64,000 bases of DNA from Synchiropus splendidus (taxonomy: Eukaryota > Chordata > Actinopteri > Syngnathiformes > Callionymidae), in the NCBI RefSeq assembly GCF_027744825.2, contig NC_071340.1, forward strand, positions 5,954,501 through 6,018,500, in the 5' to 3' direction. Positions 12,145 to 24,700 of the stretch are shown in pieces (positions within the stretch are counted from its first letter, which is position 1; every line of letters starts with the position of its first letter). The position numbers and the translations under genes were made by a program. The notes beneath the pieces were generated by a model. That model was not told where the DNA came from, made no database searches, and was given only the letters and a program-made list of their open reading frames with translations.

Positions 12145-12493
12145 TGAACAATATATGCGATTTACCCCTCCTTCACCTTCACCTTCTTCTGCCGCTTATC
12201 TGGGGTCGGGTCGCGGAGGCAGCATTCGGAGCAGGGAAGCCCAAACTTCCCGGTCCGCACAAACCTCCTCCAGCTCCTCCCGGGGGATCCCGAGGCGTTC
12301 CCAGGCCAGACCGGAGACATAATCTCTCCAGCGAGTCGTGGGTCTTCCCCGGGGTCTCCTCCCGGTAGGACATGCCCGGAACACCTCCCCAGGGAGGCGT
12401 CCAGGGGGCATCCGAATCAGATGCCCGAGCCACCTCAGCTGGTTCCTCTCGAAGGTGAAAGGTGAAGGTGAACAATATATGCGATTTACCCCT
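12145..12493. repeat. 25-bp target-site duplication flanking LINE fragment
   Basis: The same 25 bases occur at 12145-12169 and 12469-12493. Both copies start TGAACAATATATGCG and end TTTACCCCT, with no mismatch. They enclose the LINE fragment exactly. Long, variable-length duplications like this are typical of target-primed reverse transcription by non-LTR elements. Confidence 0.92.
12170..12468 (-). mobile_element. 5'-truncated non-LTR retrotransposon (LINE) 3' end
   Basis: On the minus strand, 12411 down to 12196 encodes the C-terminal tail of a fish-type LINE ORF2. Recognisable strings are GRRPRGRPTTRWRDYV, LAWERLG, REELEEV, REVWASLLRMLPPRPDP. Just downstream comes GATAAGCGGCAGAAG and a simple AAGGTG-type tail at 12170-12190, as expected for a LINE 3' end. 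Only about 300 bp remain, so the copy is severely 5'-truncated and dead. The 5' junction (12449-12468) carries a reverse-complement version of the tail repeat. The 25-bp flanking duplications are perfect, arguing for a fairly recent insertion. I do not assign the clade. Confidence 0.88.
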
Positions 12494-12502
12494 TCAGAAG
12501 GA

Positions 12503-13104
12503 ATTATTAGCAGGGTTGGGGTTCGATTAAAAAAAATAATCTAGTAAATTAGAGGATTTGTGATTAATTAATCTCAATTAACCGCAGTTTAATGGTGTAA
12601 GAATATTTGCCACAAGACGCCATATTTTCCAACTTAAATGAATTTGGTATATTACTGAATCAAATGATGGACCCATACTTATTTTTAAACAACAAAATAT
12701 TGTTTACTTTGCATCAGTTTGACAGTAACACAATAAATCACAATGGTGGCTATATTCAATATTTATATTTATTTTGTATAACCTTAATTAAATTAAAGCT
12801 CTTTAAATGTCTTCAGTTTTATAAGAATTTCAAATACATTCAAAGTAGAGGAAACCCTGGCCATTGTCTGCAAAAACAACAAAACAAACAGACTGCTTTT
12901 GTTCAGGGATTCCTCTATGTTTGTTGTTGATGTTATCATCTTAGCTGCGACGTGTCTTGTGCATCAGTGGACCAGGAACTCCTGCACTTACAAAGGTTCT
13001 GTGTTGTCTGGAGAGCAAACTGAATTAAATTCAATTTTTGTTGTAATTAATTAATCGTAATAATGTTGTAATTGACTTGTTAAAGTCCCACCACTAATTA
13101 TTAG
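12503..13104. repeat. 8-bp target-site duplication (ATTATTAG)
   Basis: ATTATTAG occurs at 12503-12510 and 13097-13104, directly abutting the two ends of the 586-bp element. The 8-bp length fits the hAT superfamily. Confidence 0.88.
12511..13096. mobile_element. Non-autonomous hAT-like element, copy A (586 bp)
   Basis: The left end starts CAGGGTTGGGGTTCGATTAA. The right end on the opposite strand starts TAGTGGTGGGACTTTAAC. These are imperfect inverted repeats of the YAGnGnTGGG type. Subterminal ATTAATTAATC-like strings occur at both ends (near 12570 and 13048), and the 8-bp duplication ATTATTAG flanks it. It encodes no transposase: the frame at 12607-12930 has no recognisable domain. A related but decayed copy lies at 48161-48567, sharing blocks such as TGTGATTAATnAATCTCAAT, TTCAGGGATTCCTC and AGGAACTCCTG. 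It starts only 17 bp after the LINE fragment's right duplication. Confidence 0.85.
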
Positions 13105-13183
13105 TCAATACAGGATGCAATATTAGTCTGTCTTCTAATCCCTTGTACAACGGGTGTGGCAGGAGTGGTCCAGGTTCACCAAA

Positions 13184-14079
13184 CAGGTGTCTGGAGGCTG
13201 GTGTCGCTGCCTGATGTGGTCCACCGGAAATTCCGGGACTGGAACCGGAAATTGTGCATGTTCTACCAACTGACGTTTACTGGTAAGCGCATGCGTCCAT
13301 GGTTGTGGAGTTTTATTTTTACTTATTAAAATATTTTTATTTTACTTCTAGAGTCTAGATTAATAAATTGTATGTTTTATATGATGATATGATTATATAT
13401 ATACATTTTTTTTTTTTTAGTCCAACAACATAAACAGACTCAAGCGCCGCACCACGGTAGACAAACCTCATTCAGGGGCAGATGAGCTCACTCCTGCTCC
13501 TTTTAAATCAATATGAAACAAATTTTAGGAGAAATGTTTCCCATACACTCCGTATTGTATTGGAAGCAATGCACAGCGCAGGTCAGTGTATTGGAGGAGT
13601 TTGAAATTATTAATGATTCAATAATACTGGATTAAAAAATTATAATGGCAGATAGAAACGTGCAATCTCCAGATTACAATGACAAATATTGATTATTTTA
13701 ATCATAGAAAATAATCAATTGACATAACTGCACGTTTACTGGTGTGCGCATGCATCAACAGTAAACCGGTTAGTTCGTAACTTCCTGCTCCAGCACCATC
13801 ATTTCCGGCGACTACATCAGTCAGACAGACCAGATCCTACTTACATCTGAGCGGAAAAACGTACAATTCCCAGATTTCACTGTTAAATATAACAACTATA
13901 AAAAAAAAAAAAAAAACCACAACTTTACGCGATATAACCAGTAAACACAATTTGTAGACCTTGCGCATGCGTGTTTCTCGCATCCAGTTCCAGTCCCGGA
14001 ACTTCCGGCGGACCGCATCAGGCAGTGACAGCTGTAATAAGGTGATTTCCTGTCTGTTGCTTGTTACAGCTGACACCTG
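13184..14079. repeat. Fold-back unit with about 47-bp inverted arms
   Basis: The segment 13203-13249 is repeated in inverse orientation at 13983-14029, with about 42 of 47 positions matching. The shared core includes TTCCGGGACTGGAAC and CTGCCTGATG. Farther out, CAGGTGTC (13184-13191) and GACACCTG (14072-14079) are also inverted, which may mark the true ends. The interior is composite: a GTTTACTGGT...GCGCATGC block recurs at about 13274-13295 and 13733-13752, and a stretch at 13640-13830 looks like a degenerate tandem copy of 13850-14030. No target duplication or transposase was found. It is probably a fold-back or non-autonomous DNA transposon. Confidence 0.65.
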
Positions 14080-14145
14080 ATTGGTTAAACTGCGTTTGCT
14101 TGATGGTTGGTACAAAAACCTGGACCCACTATTTCAGTACCGTTG

Positions 14146-14189
14146 ACAGTTATGTCTTGTCAAACCTTGACTCATCAAGGGTTGGAGTC
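14146..14189 (+). repeat. Short dispersed duplicate, copy 1
   Basis: The segment around ACAGTTATGTCTTGTCAAAC matches a segment at 16830-16874. About 29 of the first 31 bases are identical, then similarity fades. It lies just right of the fold-back unit. Both copies are probably remnants of one unrecognised interspersed repeat. Confidence 0.6.
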
Positions 14190-14797
14190 AGAGGATTTGA
14201 AACCAGGAATGACTCCATTCATAGTTGTTGGTCAGTTAGCTGAGGTAAGTGTCTCAGGAGCATGAAGCTACTGTACGTTGAAGCTTGCTGTGTTTCTAAC
14301 TATGCAACGTCCATGATGAGGATCAGCGCCTCTGAATCTCAGGTTAGTAAATGTATAAAACAAACAGGGCCTTCACATCCTGTCACCCCCAGACACCCCT
14401 CGCCCCCAAATGCACATCAGACCTTCTGGTATTGGTAGTATTTCCGTGAGTTCTTAGAGTGTCCAGTAGGGGTCAGTGCAATACAGATGAAGCGCTGCTC
14501 GTCGAGCACCCAGCCCGCTCAGCTGTAAAGCCTCTCCATTTACACCCCTGGCCTTATTAGGGTGCATTTATAGGTGGAAATCAAGTTTAAAGGGTGTTGA
14601 GTGAGGCAGTCAACTTAATATCTCATAATTGGCTTTTATGTGTGTCCCTGAGACAGAGAGGACGGGTCAGCGTGATGTGAATTCACCCGACCCTTTTGAT
14701 GTCAGAGCCACATGTGGAGCCCATTGACTTTTGTGAAATTCTTCCTGTGCGGGATTTAATCTTACAGTTTTTGTAGTAGCACGCGCACACACCCTCA

Positions 14798-14798
<1 letters not shown>

Positions 14799-14837
<39 letters not shown>
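14799..14837. repeat. (AC)n microsatellite
   Basis: About 19 uninterrupted AC dinucleotides, with further short AC-rich strings just upstream (14780-14798). Confidence 0.97.
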
Positions 14838-14838
<1 letters not shown>

Positions 14839-16829
14839 CCTTGATAGACTGTTGCTGTTTAAAACTGCTGCCACTTTCACACACATGTTGAGCTGGAATG
14901 TGAGATGTGTGGCACATGTTTGTGGTGAGGGTCGAACAATGATTTTTGTGGCTTTGTGATAAAAAATGTGTATAAAAGTTGAATAAAATTCTGCATTTTT
15001 TTAGGAGGTCAGATACAAAAGTGCGTGTGACTTCTGTTGCATCACACCTTCTTCATCTCTCATGAGGATCCACCTGAGGAACATGTTGGTCTTTGCTGTC
15101 TTTTGTATCAAATGTTTCAGCCTTCTGCTGTAGCTCAGCTCTGTTTTATCAAAACCATGTAGACAGCAGATTTCTCTTCAAAAAAGTATTTTTAAGCAGT
15201 TGGGGTACAGCACTAAAATTCACTTCTGTCAATCTCTGCGGCATTTGATGTGTGCATGTGTGTCACGATAACAATATTGTGAATTTGAGACTTGTTTGAG
15301 CTGGGTTGGTAAAGGACTGACCTTTCTTTTTGTTACAACTGATTCTCCACAAGAGTTTCACTTGTATGCGTTGAATACATTTTTAAACATGTGTGAGGGT
15401 GCTGTGGGGGGGCAGTCCTGCAAGTGTTGCAGATGACTGCGGTGTTGATTTCAGTTCTTGCGACTTGAGTTTTTAGATTATTATATTTGTTTGTTTATGT
15501 GTTTTATTTGCTTTGTTGTTAAAGAGTATATTATTAGCTTTTTGTACATGGGTTTAGTGTACATGTTTGTAAATGTATAGCTACTATAATTTTATGGAAA
15601 TGTAATTTGCTTAATCTTTAATGTCAAACTGTGAAAATAATTGTAGTTTCTGTAGTTTCATTACAGATGCTTCAAAAACAGGTAGTTTGAAAACACGGTG
15701 TGTTGATGAGAGGGGCGTCCATGGGACTAGTGCAAGTGAGGGTAATTACCTTTCCTGAGGGGCCACACAGTCCGCTGAGAGTGTTCTCAGGGACCGTCAA
15801 TCCAACAGACCGGACAGGAGAAGATTTTCACTTTGTCAGTTTAATACTATAAAACAAGGACAACGTAGGAAAAGGGCATACTTATGGCAAGATATTATGT
15901 GCTTAAAATGTGTTATTTGATTATGTATTATTTATATTCTGTACTTTGTATTCAAATATTGTGAATATAAATTCTACATATTGGAAGTGGAGATATCTTG
16001 GGAACAAAGCTATGGAAAAAACATGCATACGTTGTGTCACTCTGGGCTGTAGCATATGCTACGAAGCCAAGCAAGACTAAGACAAAAAAATAGAGGCGGC
16101 GGGCCTGATATGAGCACTCGATCAGCTGATCTGTGCGACAGAAAGCCACTGTTTATATTCATAAACTTGGCGTTGGGATGGCTAATTTAAAGTTGTATAT
16201 CAGAAAATAAGTTTTCATCCGTGGGCATATGCGACTGTTTATTTGAAACCTCAACAGATCACATTCATCGGCGCTGAGTTTACACATCAAATCTGTGCTA
16301 TTAAACTGTACATAATTCATATGTGTTTGAATTTCTGAAGATGCTGAGTTGAGACTACAAACAAGCTGAAAGACTGATGTTTGAATGAGTGTTGGCTGGG
16401 AGGAAATTGATATTAATCACACTTAATGTTTATTTGTTTCACAGGATAAGTGACTGTGCTAGTGCTGTGTAAATAAAAAGTGCTATTCATTTGATGCTGT
16501 CAGACTGAAATGAGAAAGTTATCTGTGTTGCTCATGGTCTTATACTCGGTTATATACGGTTAACGCTGCTCGTGGGCTGAAAAAAACGAAAGCATGTCCA
16601 AGTGCTGGAAAAGAAAGAAATCTGAAAAGAGTACCAGAGGTCCTAAAGGACACTCCTTAAATCAGGTCTGGTGATGTGAGAGTGTGACACTAGGAAATAC
16701 ACTTTACTCTATTACAGAAACAAATTCTGAGGAACGGCTTTTCCTCTCTGGACTGAATGTTGGATACCTGTGCATGGACAGCAGAAGTTTTGGCTAAACT
16801 TTCGACTTTGTGAACAGTGAAGCAGATGA

Positions 16830-16874
16830 ACAGTTATTTCTTGTCAAACCTTGAGTCATCAGGGCTTAATAGTC
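16830..16874 (+). repeat. Short dispersed duplicate, copy 2
   Basis: Partner of 14146-14189, sharing TCTTGTCAAACCTTGA and TCATC in the same orientation about 2.7 kb away. No boundaries or target duplications are visible. Confidence 0.6.
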
Positions 16875-18109
16875 ACAAGGAATGTTTAGGATTGACGCCC
16901 ATATTTGTTTTAAATTGTGACGTGTATCAACATTCACTGATGTTCATTTACTGTATGATTTCTTCGCTTTCCGCTGCAGTGCCTGTTGGTTCTAGTTTGT
17001 AGCGGTCTGAGGTGCCTACCAGACAGGAGCAGTTCAAGGTGGTTCCACAATAACACCAATTCTAGTTTGCGTCAATACGACTTTTATGTTACTGATAACA
17101 CTGGACATGCTTTAACTAAAAAGGCAAAAATGACCTCTTATGGAATTACTAACTTGATTTATTTATTGATTTGATTTATTTACTTATTTATTGAAACAAC
17201 ATGTTTACCAAATGTTGCCTGCGCTACTTCACCGCTGCTACCCTGCTTCAAATCAACAAGGATTCTATGTCTATGTCGAGCTACGTGCAGCACTGCTCTA
17301 AGTTGGAGTGGAGAGGAACAAACTGAAAAGAAATTAACCTCTGAAAAGTGATGTGAATCTGGGAAAATTTCATATTAAAACACTATATGTTGACGTTATT
17401 TCCATCTTATTGGGAGAGCAAAAGGGAAATCCCAGCACGGGCTGCAGCTCCGCGCTGTATGACACCAAAGCCAAACCATGGCACCTTGCTATTGGAGTGT
17501 GGTTGACTGTAGTTCATAATCCTGGTTTTCATTGTACTTTTGACTCAAGAAACTCTCAACCGTTGAGATTTGACTAGATCCACCCGTGTGTCTGTCCGAC
17601 GAGACTCTGCAGACGCGGTCGTCTGATCGGCTGATTTATGAGCCGCTCCATCTCTGTTGCGAGAGGAGACTTAATGTTTATAATTGCCGTTTTAAGCGGA
17701 TGTTTATGAAAGCCTTTATCAATGACACCCGCTGTTACAGAGACTCTGCAATGATTTGATTTGATGATTCGTGGATCTGAGTGGGATGGTGCAGTGACAT
17801 GTGATCTGAGCTGGGTTGTTCAGTGTTTCACATGAGTATATTCTTGACTAAACTTGTGTTGTGTATTATTTTATTATACATAATGGTTCGCTCAATGAAG
17901 CACTTCCCTCAACGCACACACGCACAGCTGCTGCGGACATTCATTCATTCATTCATTCAAGTCAGCGGCAAACTAGTGATCGGCTCAGCTTCGGGTGGAC
18001 ATTGAAAACTCCACTGTATCTGCTGTGCGCTGCTGCCATGTTATTATAATGATGGGTGTATGGCATCAATGTGAGCACTAAACGTAGAGTTGAAATGCCT
18101 GGATCCGCT

Positions 18110-18204
18110 CCTGGATCTGCAATTTTTCACCGATGCCCAATCCCACCTTAATAGGCTGGATCAGGTCGATACCCCAAACCAGGATTGGCATCAGTGCATC
18201 CTTA
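18110..18204. repeat. Probable decayed hAT-like repeat end
   Basis: The stretch ends GGATTGGCATCAGTGCATCCTT, close in pattern to the 3' end (GGCATCGGTGCATCCCTA) of a repeat common in fish genomes. The opposite end was not found and the copy appears old. Confidence 0.3.
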
Positions 18205-21200
18205 AATTCAACCCCAATAACCTTGTAGCTGTACAATTAGTCTAAGGTCAACAGGTTGATCTTGGGTGGTGGGGTTCACCCCCACCCAGCAGAGCGGAGC
18301 CCCCATTGTGGTGCATAAACAATGCACCTGAACCAAACAGCCATAGCCATGCTGGGATGTTCACGAATCACACAAGCCACAACAGAGCAAAGAGAAGCGC
18401 TAGGTGAAAGTCCATGTGAGGTTTTCAGAAAGACTCTGCCAGCCACAACTGAGGGGCCCGAGGCGTGTGATTATTAATTACTGATGGCTTCCCAGCCTTT
18501 GAAAATGAGGGGGCCGCAGACATCAGATGTGTGGAAGAGGCAGAGGAGCGAAAGGCCTGTCATTACCATCACAGAAACAATGCTTGAATTTGGCTGTCAT
18601 GCATTTTTGCCTAATTGACTGTTTTGATGCAGTTTTTTTTTTTTGTTTTTGAGGGGGCACCGTTGCCACTCCCCGGTCTTGATGAGGAGAACTTGGTGGG
18701 CTTTCAGATGTACCCAGCAAGAACCTTCCGGAGGGTCTTTGATGGCAAGAAAAGCCACTGGAGACCTCAGGGGCCTCGGTGGCCTCCATTTATGTCTCAG
18801 CGCCACAACACCGCGGGTCTGATTCCTCGGCGTATAGAGGGCGTTACAGTGTGTGTGTGAGGGAACATATGTGCTATGTGAAGTGTGTGGTGTCTGCAGG
18901 GTGGTAGGTTTTGGTATGTAGGGCTGCTTTGAAAGGAAGGGACTCCCAGCCCACGTAAGGGGTCTCCTTATTTGCATAATTAACTGTTGACACTAACTGT
19001 GCTTAATGAAGGCTCATGGGATGGAGCCTCCGCCGGCAAAGGTTATGACAATGTGTCTGGTCAACTTGTGACAAACGTGGCGAAACGCCCCAAAGACTGA
19101 ACTTTATTCTCAATCTAAAAGAGGTTGCGGCACAGAACGACCTTCGGATTTCCCAGATCTTCCCAGATGTTTGGCAGTGGAGTCGCATTCTGAGCGATTG
19201 TTTGTTTCAACAATGGTGCTTTCTCCCGCAGCCTGTAAACAATTTGTTAGAAAAATGTTACTTGAATACAAAGTGGAGGAAGGTTTCTCTTAAGTTGTTT
19301 AGCAAAGACTAATTTGCTTGTCCTTCCTGTTTTGCTCAATCATTTGGCTTGTTTTTTTGAATGAGGCTTTTTGAAAAATTAAGATTCCCATGACAGTTGT
19401 CCTCCGCAATGAAGTATATGTCCTGTAGGGGGACTTTGTTCCAGAAATATGACTATTTCCATGAGTTTGGCGACTGTTGTTGTTACAGTTGATTCGAGCA
19501 AGCCATCCGATCAGACCAAGTCCAGGGTGGATGAGTGTGTGTACTGTGACTATCCCTGCTTTTAAGTTGAGAGCTAAAAGTCCTCCTTCTGATCCCGCAG
19601 TGAATGCCACAGCGAAACATACAGCCATCATCTACTTTCTCCCTCTTTTTAAGCAGCTAGCCCACATGGAAACATCATAGTTGTGTGTACTCATTTAATA
19701 TTTGACTTTGCACTGAGGAATACGTCAAACTACATGGAGACATCTGTGCGATAACGTTGCCTCTCAGTATGCTGGCATTTATTTTTGTGCAGTATTTTTC
19801 AAAACTTCTTTTGAAACCGTCGCTTCCAAGAAAGAGCGTGAGAATGACTGTGCAGAGAACTGACTGAAGCCACCAATGAAGCCTCCCCAGAAGCACTGGG
19901 AAAGTTGCAATTCTGCCTGTAGGCATTGTCACAATGTACGTTATGAATGAAATCTTGTTCGTGGATGGGCTTCAAAACATTGAGAGTGTGTATGGTTTGA
20001 TATCAGTGCTATCTTAACAGATACGCGGTTGCGTGTAGACTGTAGTTTGTTTTCGTTGGGGTCATCAAGTTTCCATCTGTGTGTCACTTTTCCCGTGTTG
20101 GAGAAAGACAATGTCTTTAATGGTATTATAATTTGCTGGTCACGTGGGTCGCAAGTTCGCGTCCATTCTTCATTACTCAGTGTCGCGTTGATTCTTGTTT
20201 GTTGTTGCCCACCCACTTCAGAACATTCCGGTAAAGACCCACAGATGGCTTGACTAGTCTTTTTTTTTTTCCCCACTTTCACTAATCACTTGGGCTTTCT
20301 TTTCTGCCAATAGAATACCCTCTTAAGACTTTTTTTAACAACTTTTCCTTAAATTGATGAGACCATTTCCACAACTGGTTTCTACTCATGCTTTTAGCTA
20401 GAGGGCGTCTTGGGCGTCCAGCGGACACCCTAAACTGCAAAACATGAAAAAGTGGACTCCCTCCAGCACTCAAACCGAATGCCCTGCCTTTCCTCAGCAG
20501 GGTGCTCTAAATGTATTTAGTGCCTGTATAATGCCCAACTGGACGCGTCATCTCGCGGGATGAAGGCGTACTGTAAATGAGAAGAATCTTCAATAGGGAA
20601 GTAAATGAACTCATCAAATTTGCCTCCACTTGCGATTGGGAATAGTGAGTTCCATAACTTTTACAGATGTTTGTCTGATCCACTGGTAATACCCTTGTCT
20701 CTCAAGAAACAATGCATCATCACTGTCATTTACAGTGGGACTTTGAAGAAAATGTCCTTGAGTACATACATTTTTTTTACATAACCCACGTCCTGCATCA
20801 CCTAATCTTGTCTACCGAGGCAGTTTTGTATGACCCCCAATGTTGCTCATATTGAAGTTACGGGTGCCTGCCATCTGCTTGTGTAAGGTAGCAAATCCAT
20901 CACACTTTACATTTGCAGTTTGGCTTGTTTAAATGCTGTGTTTGTGTTCTGTCGAACAAAGCTCGCCTATCATAACAGCACTTCTTCAATGATGCAAAAC
21001 CTCCATGGATGGTATCTAGGTTGAGCTGCGGTCCCAAAACAAGGTAAACATAACTCCATTTTCAATTTAGCTTTAATGTACCTGCCTAACATAATGCTAG
21101 TTTTCTCTTGAGCGCTGTTGAATGTGTGGCTACTTCATTATGATCGGGACACACATTTGCAGATGTTCAGGAAAAAGTCAGCCCTGTGGCGTTAAGAAGA

Positions 21201-21660
21201 AAGTAAAGATGTTCGCCAAGATGTTGTCATCTCAGCTAACCTAGGCCGGTACACCTCGTGTATTGATCTTCTTCGCACTTTGCCACGACATTCGGTGAAA
21301 AGGTTTATATTTAAACCAGCAAGTCGCTGCTGACACAGTAAGCACCCTGCTAATTTTGACAAGGCGTGCACTTGTTCAGTATCGTTCCTCCAGGAATGGA
21401 GACTGGGTGGATAGCTAAACTGACATCAGTATTCTAACCAAGGCAGCGGTAGGTTCATTTGCTATTGATATATGTTGTCAGTGCATTCAGGCTCTCTCTT
21501 ACACTGTCACTGACATCACTTCAACTTTGGGGTATAAATTTGTGTGTCTATTAATTTTCTCTTTGTGTTGGAAAACAAAACTATTTGGAAAAGGAAACTG
21601 AAGTGTCATTTTTTTGTTTATTCGTAATTGCTCTTTAAGCAACAAAATATTTTGTTTTTA

Positions 21661-21739
21661 TCCGACTACTCAATTAATCAACAGAGTATTCAGTAGAACA
21701 TTACTACATTACTATATTGTTTGATAGCAGCAGCCCTAG
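21661..21739. repeat. Probable decayed hAT-like repeat end
   Basis: The stretch CGACTACTCAATTAATCAAC ... TTTGATAGCAGCAGCCCTAG follows the pattern of a common fish repeat ending in ATTACTCGATTAATCGA ... GATAGCTGCAGCCCTA. The other terminus was not located and substitutions are many. Confidence 0.45.
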
Positions 21740-24700
21740 TGCTATCTGGAATGTGTGTGACTTTGTGACTCATTTCGTCTAATGCGGCTCGCCTGATGTC
21801 CAATACTCGAGGGACGCAACACTTCCTGAAATAAATCCATGCGGTCCCATCTCAGCGTCACCACCTCTGGCTCACTCCTATTAATGGCTTTTCCATTTTG
21901 TTATTCTTAAAAGGCACCAGAGGCCGACCTCCCGTCCCTGTTCTGGGTTTAGACAACAGAAGGTGTCTCACTTCCCGTCCATAATTTGTCATACAAGCTG
22001 CACTATCTGTAATCCTCTAAGATCGTGAGGGATGTTACGTTTAGTCATTTAATATGTTGAGTACCGTTTAACGCAAACAGAGAAAAGCTTTTCATCCTTC
22101 AATTCTTCTGAAGAGGTTGGGTAGGTCAGCCCCAGGACTACTCATCAAGAAGACTCAGGGCTACTGTTCAAAGTTTAAGAACAGATTTATTGTTTGGTTG
22201 GTCCCATCAGGTCTTTTTTTGTCTCAGAGGGGCCTCGGAATAGTTGATGGGGAGTGGCCTTTCACGTTAAATGACAATGTCCCCCTGCTTTTCCCACACT
22301 TGTGACTAGGACAGACTTGGGGGCCCTTAGATTTGTTTTTATCAAAAATGGAGTTTGTCATCGATAGATGCTGTATGAAAATGTGATATAACTAATGTAC
22401 CCTCCCTGTCCGCCCTCCCTGTCTGTGAGATGGGGCGCCCCCCTACCCCCCTTGGTTCTTGGACACTGGTTTCAGAACCTTCAAAAGGGGGCCCCTCAAG
22501 CTTTGATCCTCTATATGGGTGCGGAAAAACATCTTTTTGCCCTACACTGTGCCCAGGAAACCAAAGTTTCTGTCGCAGCCCTATGCTAATGCCGCCAGGC
22601 TAATCACCACCCCTGGTTAGAAGATTTATATACCTTAATGGCGCCCAGTAGCACCCCTTGAGTTGGGCGGCCCCCTGATCTTCTCCCTGGAAGTCCCGCG
22701 GAGCAAAGGTGTCCCCTGTCTGTGAATGCAGCTGCCATGCCACCACCTCGGCCTTTTACTTTCTCATACAAAAAGAGGGTAACATGAAAACAGTCCTTTG
22801 GGTGGGCCCCTTAATTCTGCCTGTCTTTCTCTACCTAATGTACTTTTCCAGTAAATGTCGGCAAACACAAAGTGACTGTGAGATCGGCTCCAGACAGATA
22901 AATGTGCCAGAGGGGGGAAGCTCGAGCCCCTCTGTCTCTTCAGCCCTGCAGATCGGCTGGACTAACAATCAAACAGGTTTCATCTCATCAGGCCAGAGTT
23001 TCCCCAGAAAACTCTTGCTGTTCATCTCCTCCTTGTTTCTGCTCACATTCACTAACATTCAGTTGGTGAAAAGGAAGGAAAAGAAAACATATCCCCAGTT
23101 TAAATATAAACTCATCCTACAGCATTATGACAACACAAAGTAGCCTGTCACACAGATGTCTTCAATTGTTTTCTTCAGTTTTTACCTCTTTCTGAAGGCT
23201 TCAAGGATTTAAAAAAAATATAAGTCAAGAGATGATGTCTGGAGTGGAAAACCTAACAAACAGGATCAAATCAAGAGTTAGACTTTTCTGAGAGGAGAAG
23301 CAACTGTGGCAGATGACAAGACATTAGAACCCAGAAACTGCTCAATAAAACAAGACTTTTATCTCTTATAACTTGGATATTTGCTTCTAAGGATGGTGTC
23401 TAACTACATGTATACACCATAGATTTTTTTTGTATGGTGGCTGTTTCACGTAACATTTCCAGAAATATTTTTCTAAAAACAAAACTGGGTGTATGTTAGA
23501 GCATGGTCCCATTAAAAGGCGCTCACAAGCGTGGACAAGGGGTTGCAGACAAAACGTGGAGGCAAAAACCAAGCAAAAAAAAACCCACGAAGCTGAGCTA
23601 CCAAATTACATTTGTGGGATTGAAACCAAGAGTAAGAAATGCAAGACAAGAATCAGCCTGAAGCAAGGCGAGACCATGGAGCAGGATGAAGATAGGACCA
23701 AAACTGTTGACATTTTGGAATCCCAAAGCAAGACATACTGAAAGCAAGGCTGAAGTCCTTTAGTGGCCAAAGGCTAGATGATATTGTCAGAGACTGGAGG
23801 CAGAGGTTGAGAAGTTGAACAAGAATATCAATATTGAGGCATGAAATCTCAGTAGGATCGATACCATTTTGAGGGTGTTATCAAGACAAGACAATGACTT
23901 TGATGGGTTGAAATCTTGATAAAAACCACATCTCAAAATGGGCAAGACCGGACCAGGAACTTTGGTGTGCGAAAGGAGAAAGGAAACACACTTTGATGCT
24001 TGAAACCAAAATTATGCTTGTGATCGCAATATATGGGAGTATGATCCATAATGGCTGATTTTCCAACCTTATTTAAGATGTAACCACTCAGGGGACACAG
24101 CTACTCTGTTGTCTGTCGGTGACACCGAGTAGAGCCATTGCTTTTCTTTGAGCTCTCTTTTGCAGTAGTTGGAGCACTTCAGTAGGATTCCAGCAGTAGA
24201 GCCCAGACATGGTACGTGGCTACAAGAAATGCTCCAATCAAAGTGTTGCAGAATTCTTCTTGTCGTTACAATGTCAAACAACATATCCCATGATTCCCCT
24301 ATTTCCTGCTGCTGGTGTGTGAGGGCACGTTGGGGTGATGAACTTTTTAAAAGAGTGAACATTTGTACTTTCGTAAGAAGCTGTTGAAAGTGAAAAGCAA
24401 AAAGGGAAATGCTGTTCAACTCCACTCTGCAGTGTGACGCACTCCTGGCCCCTCTGAATGGGACAACCGTGGAGCCCTTGCAGCGCTGTCTGAACCTGTC
24501 ACAGTGTTTGGATCCGTCCCAGGCTCTCCTTAGGTGAACTCTAATCCCTCCAACACGCCACATTTAATGAGAAGATATTCACTCCACAAAAAGTCTCTTT
24601 CGTGGACGGTTTTCTGCAAATTCTGTCATGCAGTGTGTGTTGATCCCTCTGGTGCTAGTCTTGTGAAATCCTACGGTCAAAGTGTGCGCCTACCAGAACA

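Noticed and set aside
12179..12475. Overlapping frames on both strands around the LINE fragment
   Set aside because: Only the minus-strand frame matches LINE ORF2 text. The others are shadows of its GC-rich sequence.
22709..23143. 144-codon + frame with two hydrophobic stretches
   Set aside because: Starts at GTG, has no recognisable family, and several frames this long are expected by chance.
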